DNA of 64,000 nt from Yoonia sediminilitoris. Lineage in GTDB: Bacteria; Pseudomonadota; Alphaproteobacteria; Rhodobacterales; Rhodobacteraceae. The translations under genes were made by a program, and so were the position numbers. Numbering within the stretch: position 1 is the first letter of the stretch; each line of letters opens with the position of its first letter. The notes under the pieces are model-generated. The model had not been told where the DNA came from, did no database searches, and worked only from the letters and a program-made list of their open reading frames with translations. This document shows positions 20,396 to 29,607 of this stretch, piece after piece. The stretch lies in assembly GCF_003058085.1 (NCBI RefSeq), contig NZ_QBUD01000009.1, positions 84,291 through 148,290 on the forward strand, given 5' to 3'.

Positions 20396-21043
20396 ATGAC
20401 AGATTTGGCAATTGTGGATCATGCCCCGCCGCTCTGTTCTGGCCAAGCAGATACCGTGGCATGCTTTACACCCGGTACTCGAATTGCAACACCCAAGGGC
20501 GAGCGGCTGGTCGAGACACTCACCATCGGAGACCGCATCCTGACGCGTGACAATGGCATACAGTCGATTACCTGGGCGGGTTTTCGACCGATTCCCACAG
20601 ACGCAATGAAAGACAAAAAGACGCTGCGCCCGGTTTTGATCAGGGCCGGTAGTCTTGGTCGTGACATGCCCGAACGAGATATGCTCGTTTCACCGCAACA
20701 CCGCATGCTGGTGGTGTCGGATCTGGCCAAGGCTCACTTTAATGAAAAGGAAGTGCTGGTCGCTGCCAAAGACCTGACGATGCTCGACGGTGTTGATGTG
20801 GTGAATGTGCCGGGCACAACCTACCTGCATTTCATGTTTGATGCCCATCAGGTGGTCCTGAGTGATGGCACTTGGTCGGAAAGCTTTCAACCGAATGATT
20901 TCTCGCTGAAGGGTGTGGCAGCAGAGCAGCGGTCCGAACTGCTAAACATCTATCCAAATCTTGCGACAAACGACGGTTTGAAAGGTTACACTACGGCCCG
21001 TAAGGCATTGAAAAGAATAGAGTCGTATCTTCTGTTCAAGTAA
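20396..21043 (+). CDS. Hint (hedgehog/intein) domain protein
   Basis: This 215-residue protein consists mainly of a Hint domain of the Rhodobacterales type. The splicing-type nucleophile is C23 in VACFTPGTRIATPKGERLVE. The block B histidine is in MLVSPQHRMLV, and the family's DAHQVVLSDGTWSESFQP motif lies near residue 155. Such domains usually sit at the C-terminus of RTX or type I secreted proteins; here there are only 22 residues before the cysteine and no calcium-binding repeats. The role is unknown; self-cleavage is possible from the family. A GAGG site precedes ATG. The 3' end overlaps the convergent MobA-like gene by 8 nt. Confidence 0.88.
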   Translation: MTDLAIVDHAPPLCSGQADTVACFTPGTRIATPKGERLVETLTIGDRILTRDNGIQSITWAGFRPIPTDAMKDKKTLRPVLIRAGSLGRDMPERDMLVSPQHRMLVVSDLAKAHFNEKEVLVAAKDLTMLDGVDVVNVPGTTYLHFMFDAHQVVLSDGTWSESFQPNDFSLKGVAAEQRSELLNIYPNLATNDGLKGYTTARKALKRIESYLLFK

Positions 21044-21641
21044 TGTCGCTGCTGTTTCGCCATGCCTCCCACTCTTCGGGGGTGTCCAAATCAAGGCGGG
21101 CGCGTCGTCCGTCGAGCGGAACTAGAAAGACTTGGTTTCGTAATGATTTTACTACCATTTCGGCGCCATTGTCCCCGGAGATATCAGCGAATAACGGGCG
21201 CAGGCTTGCGTCAAATATGATCGGGTGGCCGGGCTCACTGCTATCAGTCGCACCACGCCAGATGAGGTAGTCGCGGTGATGTTGACGCGCGTCCAGAACT
21301 TTTTGCAGATCGGTTGTTTTGATCCCGACTAGATCGCCCAGCATTACCATGAAGGCATCGGCGTCCGGCAATTGCGCAACGGCGTCGCGCAAGGTGCCTG
21401 ACATTCCCTCTGAAGCATTATGGACAGTCAGAATCGTGACATCCAGACCAGATAGCACGGCCTTGCGTTCTTCTTGGTGATCCGAAATCGCGACGAAAAC
21501 AGGCTGCTGCGTTGCAAGCGCGCGCAACGCCTGCACACGTAACAGCGGTGTGGCGTCCACCGTTTCCAACAATTTGTCCTTGCCACGCATGCGGGTAGAA
21601 CCGCCCGCCGCGAGAATCAAAATGGGAACAGACGCGGACAC
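21036..21641 (-). CDS. MobA-like nucleotidyltransferase
   Basis: This 201-residue protein has the NTP-transferase fold of the MobA/MocA group. The nucleotide-binding motif is LILAAGGSTRMRGKDKLLE at the N-terminus, with GMSGTLRDAVAQLP and the metal-binding MLGDLVG (about residue 103). Relatives make molybdenum cofactor dinucleotides or act as CTP:molybdopterin cytidylyltransferases, often beside xanthine or CO dehydrogenase genes. No molybdoenzyme is next to it here, so the exact substrate is open. Confidence 0.85.
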   Translation of the reverse strand: MSASVPILILAAGGSTRMRGKDKLLETVDATPLLRVQALRALATQQPVFVAISDHQEERKAVLSGLDVTILTVHNASEGMSGTLRDAVAQLPDADAFMVMLGDLVGIKTTDLQKVLDARQHHRDYLIWRGATDSSEPGHPIIFDASLRPLFADISGDNGAEMVVKSLRNQVFLVPLDGRRARLDLDTPEEWEAWRNSSDIT

Positions 21642-21644
21642 TGA

Positions 21645-22199
21645 TCAGGGAATGATGCGAGTGTACTTGATCCCTTCAAGAGACGCGCCGATCCGCAACC
21701 CCGTCTGTGCGAAATTCACTGCGATGACAGGTGCAAGAGAGGTCGTCGTTTCCGCGCGCAAAGACTGTCCCTGATCGCTGAGCGCATATTCAATGTCTGC
21801 ACCAGCCGCCCAACCGGGTCCACGCCGGAATTCCAGCAACGCTTCCTGGGTCATGAAAAACAGAACTGAACTGAACTGCTGCGCACCGATCTGGAATCCT
21901 GCGCTGCCGGATGTCGCAGAATAGTAATCAACGGTCGAGGGTCCGATCCGCAATGCACCTTGGCCATAGCTGCCGCCAATGCCAAGCCCGGCTTCGGTGA
22001 TCAGCGGCATCACAAGGATGCCGGATGCTCGCGATGCCAGCTCCTGTGTTCCGGGATAGGTTTGAAACATATAATTCAACGTGCTGTCTGCCCGCGCGTC
22101 AATCGCGCTGGCCCCGCCGCCGCCGATGCCGTTGCCACATGCCGCCAATGTCGTCGCCACTGCGCCAAGCGCAAATGCACGTCTTGAGAGTCTGCTCAT
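21645..22199 (-). CDS. SYLF/YSC84-like lipoprotein
   Basis: This 184-residue protein carries a lipoprotein signal: RRAFALGAVATTLAACG with a lipobox cysteine at about C21, preceded by twin arginines. The mature part matches the SYLF/YSC84 lipid-binding family, with ASGILVMPLITEAGLGIGGSYGQGAL, DYYSATSGSAGFQIGAQ and VLFFMTQEALLEFR. It is probably anchored in the inner leaflet of the outer membrane, with unknown ligand. It lies 3 nt upstream of the MobA-like gene on the same strand. Confidence 0.85.
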   Translation of the reverse strand: MSRLSRRAFALGAVATTLAACGNGIGGGGASAIDARADSTLNYMFQTYPGTQELASRASGILVMPLITEAGLGIGGSYGQGALRIGPSTVDYYSATSGSAGFQIGAQQFSSVLFFMTQEALLEFRRGPGWAAGADIEYALSDQGQSLRAETTTSLAPVIAVNFAQTGLRIGASLEGIKYTRIIP

Positions 22200-22424
22200 C
22201 TCTGGTCCGCCTTATCTGCCTGAGTATGACCTTTTTGGCCATTTATGGGCGGACTATACGCAAAGCTTGACGTCCTGTCACCTCACAGAAGTTGGATTGG
22301 GCAAAATGCGACCACGCAGTTTGCGAGCCGCTCGGATCGGCATGCCGCCCTTTGCTTTGGTTTACATGTTCCCGGATTGAATTTGTGAACCTGCTTTGAC
22401 CGTTGTGCGACGCGCTGCAACATG

Positions 22425-22568
22425 CACTTGCGCTGGTGACGTCATTGACCATGCCCGCAATCTCGGTGATGCTGGCAATGATACGCATGAAATCGTCACC
22501 GGTCCCGTTTACCAACTCACCCCTTTATCTACCTGTTCCGAATTCCGGGAGATCAGTAGGGCGCGGAC
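22425..22568 (-). pseudogene. relic of a methyl-accepting chemotaxis protein
   Basis: Read on the minus strand, this gap encodes LLISRNSEQVDKGV and, after a one-base frame change, LVNGTGDDFMRIIASITEI followed by AGMVNDVTSASA. This order and wording match the signalling domain of chemoreceptors (LISRSSEQV..GV.LV..TG..L..I...I.EI..MV..IA.AS). The frame then degrades. The rest of the 22200-22604 gap has no gene that I can support. I interpret it as a short fragment left by deletion of an MCP gene. Confidence 0.6.
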
Positions 22569-22604
22569 GTTTAGAAAGAGTTGATCAACGCTGAACGAGG
22601 CAAA

Positions 22605-23609
22605 TCAGCTTTGCGCGCGCATCAGTCTGGCGGCTTCCGGCGCAAAGTAAGTCAGGATGCCGTCACATCCGGCACGTTTGAACCCCAAAAGGCTTTCCAT
22701 CATCACTTTTTCACCGTCAAGCCAGCCGTTTTGTGCGGCCGCTTGCAACATCGCGTATTCGCCGCTGACCTGATAGGCGTAGGTCGGGACGCCAAAGCTG
22801 TCTTTTACCCGGCGGCAGATGTCCAGATAGGGCATTCCCGGCTTGATCATCACCATATCTGCGCCCTCGTCCAGATCACGCTGGACCAGCCGCAACGCTT
22901 CGTCGCTGTTGCCCGGGTCCATCTGGTAGGTGTTCTTGTCACCCGTCAGCGCCGCCGACGCACCGACCGCATCGCGAAACGGCCCATAAAAAGCAGAGGC
23001 ATATTTGGCCGAGTAACTCAGAATACTGACGTTATGATGCCCTGCACTTTCCAGCGCACGGCGAATCGCACCAATGCGCCCGTCCATCATGTCGGAAGGC
23101 CCAAGAATATCTGCACCCGCCTCGGCCTGTGCCAGACCCATTTTGACGAGCGCCTCGACTGTGCGGTCGTTGACGATTTCGCCATTTTCCACAAATCCGT
23201 CGTGTCCGTTGACATTGTATGGATCAAGGGCAATGTCCGTCATGACCGCGATGTCGGGGGCTTTATCCTTGATCGCCCTGATCGCCTGATTGGTCAAATT
23301 GTCAGGGTCCCATGCCATCGCACAATCTTCGGTCCGGGCTGACATGTCAGTGTAGGGAAAGATGCAGATGGCGGGAATGCCAAGATCTTGCGCCTCGCGT
23401 GCGGCTTTGGCGATGCGGTCCACTGTGCGGCGCGTGACACCGGTCATGGACGCAACCGGGGTTTCATCGTCTTTGCCGTCCATCACAAAAACCGGCCAGA
23501 TCAAATCATCGACGGTCAGGGTATTCTGACGCGACAAGGCCCGCATGGCAGGCGATTTGCGCATCCGGCGAAGACGCGCAGCGGGAAAGGGGGCGACGGT
23601 AGGGGTCAT
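22605..23609 (-). CDS. hemB: delta-aminolevulinic acid dehydratase (porphobilinogen synthase)
   Basis: HemB condenses two 5-aminolevulinate molecules to porphobilinogen in tetrapyrrole synthesis. I start at MTPTVAPFPAARLRRMR (334 residues), the usual alphaproteobacterial N-terminus; an upstream GTG lacks a ribosome site. The Schiff-base lysines are in YSAKYASAFYGPFRDA and VMIKPGMPYLD. The metal region reads DIALDPYNVNGHDGFV without the cysteine cluster of zinc enzymes, so a magnesium-type enzyme is expected. It stands alone, with the MCP relic downstream. Confidence 0.97.
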   Translation of the reverse strand: MTPTVAPFPAARLRRMRKSPAMRALSRQNTLTVDDLIWPVFVMDGKDDETPVASMTGVTRRTVDRIAKAAREAQDLGIPAICIFPYTDMSARTEDCAMAWDPDNLTNQAIRAIKDKAPDIAVMTDIALDPYNVNGHDGFVENGEIVNDRTVEALVKMGLAQAEAGADILGPSDMMDGRIGAIRRALESAGHHNVSILSYSAKYASAFYGPFRDAVGASAALTGDKNTYQMDPGNSDEALRLVQRDLDEGADMVMIKPGMPYLDICRRVKDSFGVPTYAYQVSGEYAMLQAAAQNGWLDGEKVMMESLLGFKRAGCDGILTYFAPEAARLMRAQS

Positions 23610-23732
23610 GAGGCATGCCTTTGGTAGTGATTTATCAATGGTTGACACGGATTATGCAGCATCACAAGTCTGGGCATTGCTCACGCGTGGCGCTAGTGTC
23701 TCCAAAAACAACTGACAGAGGACGACAGTTTT

Positions 23733-24260
23733 TTGGACTGGAATGACGCAATTTTTCAAGTCATTAGCCTGCATACGTTTTCCAACGTCTGGTACTGGCT
23801 AGCTGTTGCGGTAACTTGGTCAACGGCCAGCCATTGGATTATTGGCGTGCCGTTTGACATGATCCATCGTGCCCGGCGCAACGGCGATCAGGCCACCGCC
23901 GATCTCGAAGCCATCGTGGCGATCAATGTCCGCCGATTGATTGCGATCGCGGATGTCGCGGGTCTTTGGCTGATGGGGTTTGCCGCCTTTGTCCTCAGCG
24001 TGCTTGCCATGGCCGGTTTTTATTACGGGTTCGAGCTGGCACAGGGTTTCTTTTGTATCGCCTTGCCGCTGACGGTTGTCGTGATCCTCAATATCCGGCT
24101 GAGCATGAGTTTCGCAAGGTCGCAGCCGACGGGCGATGATTTGGTGCATGCTCTGTTAGGTCTGCGGTTCTGGATTCAAACCATCGCGATGGTGTCGATT
24201 TTTGCCACTGCGATGTACGGCATGTATCACAATCTTTCGCTGCCTCTTGGCTTTAGATAG
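23733..24260 (+). CDS. integral membrane protein annotated as SufBCD-associated
   Basis: This 175-residue protein has four likely membrane spans (residues about 20-40, 70-110 in two passes, and 148-168). It strongly resembles a Rhodobacterales-specific family often labelled 'component of SufBCD complex', with WYWLAVAVTWSTASHWIIGVP near the N-terminus and PFDMIHRARRNG after it. No suf genes are nearby, and I know no experimental support for that label. The start is TTG at 23733. It precedes mfd by 34 bp on the same strand. Confidence 0.75.
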   Translation: MDWNDAIFQVISLHTFSNVWYWLAVAVTWSTASHWIIGVPFDMIHRARRNGDQATADLEAIVAINVRRLIAIADVAGLWLMGFAAFVLSVLAMAGFYYGFELAQGFFCIALPLTVVVILNIRLSMSFARSQPTGDDLVHALLGLRFWIQTIAMVSIFATAMYGMYHNLSLPLGFR

Positions 24261-24294
24261 TTGACACGCCAGCGTCGCGGGGTAGGTCAGCGGA

Positions 24295-27200
24295 ATGTCT
24301 GACCCGAAACATATTACCGTCAGCGGCGCGCCCGAAGGGTTCGATGCCCAATTGATCCTGACAGAGGTCGCAAAGTCCGGCCCTGTCGTGCATGTGGCCC
24401 GCGATGACAAGAGATTGGCGGCAATGCAGGCTGCATTGTCCTTCTTTGCGCCGGACATGCCTGTCTTTGTATTTCCGGCGTGGGATTGTCTGCCATATGA
24501 CCGGGTGTCGCCCAATGCGGACGTGTCGGCCGCACGTATGGCCACGCTGGCCGCATTGGTTCATGGGATGCCCGAGCGGTTTGTGCTGCTGACAACGCTG
24601 TCTGCGGCGACGCAGCGGGTGCCTCCCCGCGCTTTACTGCGCGAGGCCGCCTTTACCGCAACCGTTGGAAAACGGCTGGACGAAACCGCCCTGCGCAATT
24701 TCCTTGTCCGCATGGGTTTTACCCAAAGCCCGACAGTGATGGAGCCGGGCGATTACGCTGTGCGCGGCGGCATTATCGACATCTTTCCACCCGGGCAATC
24801 CGGCCCGGTGCGGCTTGATTTGTTTGGCGATGTGCTGGACGGTGCCCGGCGGTTTGACCCCGCCAGCCAACGCACAACCGAAAAGCTGACAGACGTCGAA
24901 CTGGCGCCCGTGTCCGAGGTTATTCTGGACGAGGCGGCGATTACGCGCTTTCGGCAGAATTACCGGATCGAATTTGGCGCCGCTGGCACCGATGACCCGC
25001 TGTATGAGGCTGTCAGCGCGGGCCGCAAACATGCAGGTGTCGAACATTGGCTGGGCTTCTTCCAAGACGATCTGGAGACGCTCTTTGATTATCTGCCCCG
25101 CGCGACAGTGACGCTGGACGATCAGGTTGGCCCGGCGCGCATGGCCCGTTGGGAAAGCATTGCCGACCAATATAGCACGCGGATGCACGCGCTGACGCAA
25201 AAGGGCCGGATGGACAGTGTCTATAAACCGGCCCCTCCTAAATTGCTTTATCTTGATGATGCCGCTTGGGATCGCGCTGTTGCCGACAAACGAGTCCTGC
25301 AATTTTCAGCATTGAAACAGGCAACCGGTCCCGGTGTGATCGACGCAGGTGGCCGCATAGGACGCAACTTCGCCCCAGAACGCCAACAGGAACAAATTAG
25401 CCTTTTCAGTGCCTTGGCAGATCACATCAAATCAAGGCTGGACGCAGGTCCGGTGATTGTCGCATCCTATTCTGACGGTGCGCGCGAGCGGTTGGAAGGG
25501 TTGATCGAAGACGAAGGTGTCGTCGAAGCGATCAGGATCAAGGATTTTGCAAGGGTCGGCAAACGCGGGTTGCATCTGGCTGTCTGGCCTCTGGATCATG
25601 GGTTTGAGGCCCCCGGACTGACGGTGATTTCCGAACAGGACGTGCTGGGCGATCGATTAATCCGCCAGACCAAGCGCAAACGGCGTGCTGACAATTTCCT
25701 GACCGAAGCCAACAGCCTGTCGCCGGGCGACTTGGTCGTTCATGTCGACCACGGCGTTGGCCGCTACATGGGGATGGAGGTTGTCTCGGCAGCCGGTGCC
25801 GCCCATGAATGCCTGCTTCTGGAATATGCCGAAGATTCAAAGCTCTACCTGCCCGTCGAAAACATCGAACTGCTGTCCAAATACGGCCATGAAACGGGCC
25901 TGCTGGACAAGCTGGGCGGCGGCGCGTGGCAAGCGAAAAAGGCCAAGCTGAAGGAGCGGATCAGGCAGATTGCCGAACGTCTGATCCGGGTCGCGGCAGA
26001 ACGCGCCTTGCGCACCGCACCCGCGCTCGACCCGCCTGACGCGCTGTGGGACCAGTTCCTTGCGCGCTTTCCCTATGCAGAAACCGATGATCAACTGGCC
26101 GCGATCGAGGACGTGCTAGAGGACCTGTCGTCTGGCAAACCGATGGACCGGCTGATTTGCGGTGACGTGGGTTTTGGCAAAACCGAAGTGGCCATTCGCG
26201 CCGCATTTGTGGCGGCCCTGTGCGGTGTGCAGGTGGCGATCATTGCGCCGACAACCCTGCTGGCCCGCCAGCACTACCAGAACCTTGCCGAACGGTTTCG
26301 CGGGTTTCCTGCTAATGTGGCCCCATTGTCGCGATTTGTCAGCGCGGGGAATGCGGCAAAAACGCGCGACGGGATCACCAAGGGCACGGTTGATATCGTG
26401 GTGGGCACCCATGCACTTTTGGCCAAGGGTGTACGCTTCAAGAACCTTGGCCTGCTTGTCATTGATGAAGAACAGAAATTCGGGGTGCAGCATAAGGAAC
26501 GGCTCAAGCAACTGCGTACTGACGTGCATGTGCTGACCCTGACCGCCACGCCCATTCCGCGCACCTTGCAACTGTCCTTGTCGGGCGTGCGCGACCTGTC
26601 GATTATTGGCACACCGCCCATCGACCGGCTGGCGATCCGCACCTATGTCAGCGAATTCGACACGATCACCGTGCGCGAGGCGCTTTTGCGCGAACACTAC
26701 CGCGGCGGGCAATCCTTTGTGGTCGTGCCCCGCATTTCCGACATGGCCGAAATGGAGGATTTCCTCAAACGCGAGGTGCCGGAAGTCACTTATATTTCCG
26801 CAACAGGCCAGATGGCGGCAGGTGAACTCGATGACCGGATGAACGCCTTTTATGACGGCAAATATGATGTGTTGCTGGCCACGACGATTGTGGAATCCGG
26901 GCTGGATATTCCAACAGCCAATACGATGATCGTCTGGCGGGCGGATATGTTCGGGCTGTCTCAACTTTACCAGATCAGGGGGCGCGTGGGCCGGTCCAAG
27001 ACCCGTGCCTATGCCTATCTGACGACCAAGCCGCGCCAGAAACTGACGGATACGGCGCAAAAGCGCCTGCGGGTGCTGGGGTCGATTGATACGCTGGGCG
27101 CGGGTTTCACACTAGCCAGTCAGGACCTTGATATTCGCGGGGCTGGGAACCTGCTGGGCGAAGAGCAGTCCGGCCAGATGCGTGAAGTCGGGTACGAGTT

Positions 27201-27744
27201 GTACCAGCAAATGCTGGAAGAACAGATCAGCGCGATTAAGTCGGGTGCCGCCGAAGGCATTACCGACGATGGCCAATGGGCACCGCAGATCAATCTGGGC
27301 GTGCCTGTGCTGATCCCCGAAGATTATGTGCCTGATCTGGATGTGCGTCTGGGCCTTTACCGCCGCCTGTCGGAACTGACGACAAAGGTTGAACTGGAAG
27401 GGTTTGCCGCCGAACTGATTGACCGCTTTGGCAAACTGCCGCGCGAAGTGAACACACTGATGCTGGTCGTGCGGATCAAGGCCATGTGCAAGCGGGCGGG
27501 GATTTCCAAGCTTGATGCGGGTCCAAAGGGCGCCACGATCCAGTTTCATAACGATAAATTCGCATCGCCCAAGGGGCTGGTCGAGTTTGTGCATGCGCAA
27601 AACGGGTTGGCCAAGGTCAAAGACAACAAGATCGTCGTGCGCCGTGACTGGACCAAGGAACGTGACAAAATTCAGGGCGCATTCAACATTGCCCGTGATT
27701 TGGCACAAAAACTGTCCGATGAGAAAAAGGCGAAAAGTAGCTAG
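24295..27744 (+). CDS. mfd: transcription-repair coupling factor Mfd
   Basis: Mfd removes RNA polymerase stalled at DNA lesions and recruits UvrA. The 1149-residue protein has a UvrB-like N-terminal module (FPAWDCLPYDRVSPN; GDYAVRGGIIDIFPPG), a CarD-like RNA-polymerase interaction domain (LVVHVDHGVGRYMGM, about residues 480-540), and RecG-like helicase motors with GDVGFGKTEVA, DEEQKFG and TATPIPRTLQ. The TRG segment QIRGRVGRSKTRAYAYL and the C-terminal D7 domain follow. Its last four bases overlap the stop of the convergent MFS gene. Confidence 0.98.
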   Translation: MSDPKHITVSGAPEGFDAQLILTEVAKSGPVVHVARDDKRLAAMQAALSFFAPDMPVFVFPAWDCLPYDRVSPNADVSAARMATLAALVHGMPERFVLLTTLSAATQRVPPRALLREAAFTATVGKRLDETALRNFLVRMGFTQSPTVMEPGDYAVRGGIIDIFPPGQSGPVRLDLFGDVLDGARRFDPASQRTTEKLTDVELAPVSEVILDEAAITRFRQNYRIEFGAAGTDDPLYEAVSAGRKHAGVEHWLGFFQDDLETLFDYLPRATVTLDDQVGPARMARWESIADQYSTRMHALTQKGRMDSVYKPAPPKLLYLDDAAWDRAVADKRVLQFSALKQATGPGVIDAGGRIGRNFAPERQQEQISLFSALADHIKSRLDAGPVIVASYSDGARERLEGLIEDEGVVEAIRIKDFARVGKRGLHLAVWPLDHGFEAPGLTVISEQDVLGDRLIRQTKRKRRADNFLTEANSLSPGDLVVHVDHGVGRYMGMEVVSAAGAAHECLLLEYAEDSKLYLPVENIELLSKYGHETGLLDKLGGGAWQAKKAKLKERIRQIAERLIRVAAERALRTAPALDPPDALWDQFLARFPYAETDDQLAAIEDVLEDLSSGKPMDRLICGDVGFGKTEVAIRAAFVAALCGVQVAIIAPTTLLARQHYQNLAERFRGFPANVAPLSRFVSAGNAAKTRDGITKGTVDIVVGTHALLAKGVRFKNLGLLVIDEEQKFGVQHKERLKQLRTDVHVLTLTATPIPRTLQLSLSGVRDLSIIGTPPIDRLAIRTYVSEFDTITVREALLREHYRGGQSFVVVPRISDMAEMEDFLKREVPEVTYISATGQMAAGELDDRMNAFYDGKYDVLLATTIVESGLDIPTANTMIVWRADMFGLSQLYQIRGRVGRSKTRAYAYLTTKPRQKLTDTAQKRLRVLGSIDTLGAGFTLASQDLDIRGAGNLLGEEQSGQMREVGYELYQQMLEEQISAIKSGAAEGITDDGQWAPQINLGVPVLIPEDYVPDLDVRLGLYRRLSELTTKVELEGFAAELIDRFGKLPREVNTLMLVVRIKAMCKRAGISKLDAGPKGATIQFHNDKFASPKGLVEFVHAQNGLAKVKDNKIVVRRDWTKERDKIQGAFNIARDLAQKLSDEKKAKSS

Positions 27745-28946
27745 GCGTCGCTGGGCCGGACGATCTTGGTGGTCAACCAAAGCGCAAGGCTTGCCGCGCA
27801 CAATGTGCCGATAGCCATCGGGATTGGCGTGCCATCAAACAGCAGGCCTATCGGGGCTGCGATCATCACCGCACCAATGGTCGATATAGCAGCGATGACT
27901 GACGCCGCCATGCCCGCGATATGGGCCATTTCTTCCATCGCGAGCGCATTGAGGTTGCCGATTGTCAGGCCCGCCTGAAAGAAGTTGCCAGCGACCCAAA
28001 AGACATAGGTGCCAAACGCAAGCCAATAGGGGCCATCGACGGCCGTAACGACAATCAGTAGGATCGTCAGGCAAATCTGCGCGGCATAGGTCGCCTTGAT
28101 GATCGCCCGCATCCCTATCCGCATCACAAGTTTTGCGTTCAGCACACTTGCAGATGCAGACACTGCGGCAATCCCACCAATCCAAAGATGGAACAGATCG
28201 CCCTGACCAAAGGTGATGTCAAACACCTGCTGGACCGAGGACAGGATGATAAACAACATTCCGAACGTCAGCGTCTGGATGAATATCGACAGGCGGGTCG
28301 TGGGGTGGGCGAACATTTCACCGATGGCACCGGCAAGGGCCGCGGCACTCAGCGGGCGTTTGTTGTCTGGTGTCAATGTCTCGGGCTGGCGGATCACCAG
28401 CCATATCATCGAGACCAACGAAAACAGCATGAAGGATGCAAAAATCGCCCGCCAGCCAAACCCAACGACAATGTAATAGCCCATGGCCGGGGCAAGTGCT
28501 GGCACAATCGAAAAGACGACCATGATGAAGGATATGATCTGGGCCATATTACGCCCGCCATAAAGGTCGCGCACAATTGCCAGGGCCACCACGCGCGGGG
28601 CGGCTGCCCCCAACCCCTGCACCACGCGGGCTGCAACCATTACTTCGATCGTGGTCGAGATCCAGGCGACCAAACAGGCCAGAATGTAGATGATTGACCC
28701 GACAACCATCACCGGTTTGCGCCCGAATGCATCTGACAGTGGCCCGGTGAACAGCGTGCCCACGCCAAGCCCGAACACAAAGCTTGTCACGATCAATTGC
28801 GCGTTATTGAGATTATCGGGCGACAATGCCGCGCCGATCTCGGGCAGAGCGGGCAACATGGCGTCGATGGAAAAGGCAACGGTGGCCGACATCATGGCCA
28901 TCATTGCAATGAATTCGGTCCTGTGCAGGCGCTTTATCTGGGACAT
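27741..28946 (-). CDS. MFS multidrug efflux transporter, Bcr/CflA type
   Basis: This 401-residue protein is predicted to have twelve membrane spans and belongs to the drug:H+ antiporter DHA1 group (Bcr/CflA). Motif A-like GPLSDAFGRKPVMVVG follows the second span, and the motif region RVVQGLGAAAPRVVALAIVRDLYGG follows the fourth. D in FSIDAMLPALPEIG of the first span matches the group. I start at MSQIKRLHRTEF; the longer frame upstream overlaps the DsbA-like gene. It lies 16 nt downstream of the DsbA-like gene and is probably its operon partner. Substrates cannot be told. Confidence 0.9.
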   Translation of the reverse strand: MSQIKRLHRTEFIAMMAMMSATVAFSIDAMLPALPEIGAALSPDNLNNAQLIVTSFVFGLGVGTLFTGPLSDAFGRKPVMVVGSIIYILACLVAWISTTIEVMVAARVVQGLGAAAPRVVALAIVRDLYGGRNMAQIISFIMVVFSIVPALAPAMGYYIVVGFGWRAIFASFMLFSLVSMIWLVIRQPETLTPDNKRPLSAAALAGAIGEMFAHPTTRLSIFIQTLTFGMLFIILSSVQQVFDITFGQGDLFHLWIGGIAAVSASASVLNAKLVMRIGMRAIIKATYAAQICLTILLIVVTAVDGPYWLAFGTYVFWVAGNFFQAGLTIGNLNALAMEEMAHIAGMAASVIAAISTIGAVMIAAPIGLLFDGTPIPMAIGTLCAASLALWLTTKIVRPSDA

Positions 28947-28962
28947 GGGGCCGCGCTGTGGA

Positions 28963-29607
28963 TCATTCGGCGGCGTCCAGTTGTTCCATGATTTCGGTGA
29001 TGACTTTCGTCCACATTTCTGGCGGCTGTGCGCCGGGGACCGCATGTTTTTGGTCAACAATAAAGGTCGGCACCGAATTGACGCCCATCTTGCGACTGTG
29101 GGCATCACGTGCGCGGATGTCGGCCACGTCGGCGTCAGATGCCAGCAGTTTCGTCACCATTGCCGCGTCCATTTCCGCCGTGTCCGCGATATCGGCCAGA
29201 ACTTCATGATCACCGATGTCGCGGCCGTCGACAAAATAGGCTTTGAACAGCAGATCAACGACAAAGGACTGCCGCCCTTCGATCCCGGCCCAGTGGATCA
29301 GCCGGTGTGCGTCAATCGTGTTCGGCGTCACTTTCATCGCTTCGAAATTGATCTTGGCCCCCGCTTTTTCAGCATGTTCAACGACCGGGGCATAGGCTTT
29401 GACTGCGCCTTCCTTGCCGCCGAATTTGCCTTCGAGATAGGCTTTGCGGTCCATGCCGCCCGCTGGCATGTCGGGGTTGAGCTGAAACGGGTGCCATTCG
29501 ATGGTAAAGGGATGGTCGGGGAACTGTACCAGCGCCTTGTCCAGATTGGTCTTGCCGATATAGCACCATGGACAGATCGGGTCAGAGATGATGTCAAGTT
29601 TGACCAT
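28963..29607 (-). CDS. DsbA-family thiol oxidoreductase (FrnE-like)
   Basis: This 214-residue protein begins MVKLDIISDPICPWCYIGKTNL and carries the thioredoxin-fold CPWC motif (C12, C15). The inserted helical domain and the cis-proline region VNSVPTFIVD near residue 184 fit the cytoplasmic FrnE/2-hydroxychromene-2-carboxylate isomerase-like branch of the DsbA family. No signal peptide is visible, so it is cytoplasmic. Its start lies within the last 14 nt of the AMP-ligase gene, indicating translational coupling. Confidence 0.88.
   Translation of the reverse strand: MVKLDIISDPICPWCYIGKTNLDKALVQFPDHPFTIEWHPFQLNPDMPAGGMDRKAYLEGKFGGKEGAVKAYAPVVEHAEKAGAKINFEAMKVTPNTIDAHRLIHWAGIEGRQSFVVDLLFKAYFVDGRDIGDHEVLADIADTAEMDAAMVTKLLASDADVADIRARDAHSRKMGVNSVPTFIVDQKHAVPGAQPPEMWTKVITEIMEQLDAAE

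Noticed and set aside
22581..23342. 253-codon plus-strand frame opposite hemB
   Set aside because: HemB is complete on the minus strand with both active-site lysines; the antisense product has no recognisable domain.
26116..27060. 314-codon minus-strand frame inside mfd
   Set aside because: It is antisense to the helicase motors of Mfd, whose motifs are intact; there is no independent support.
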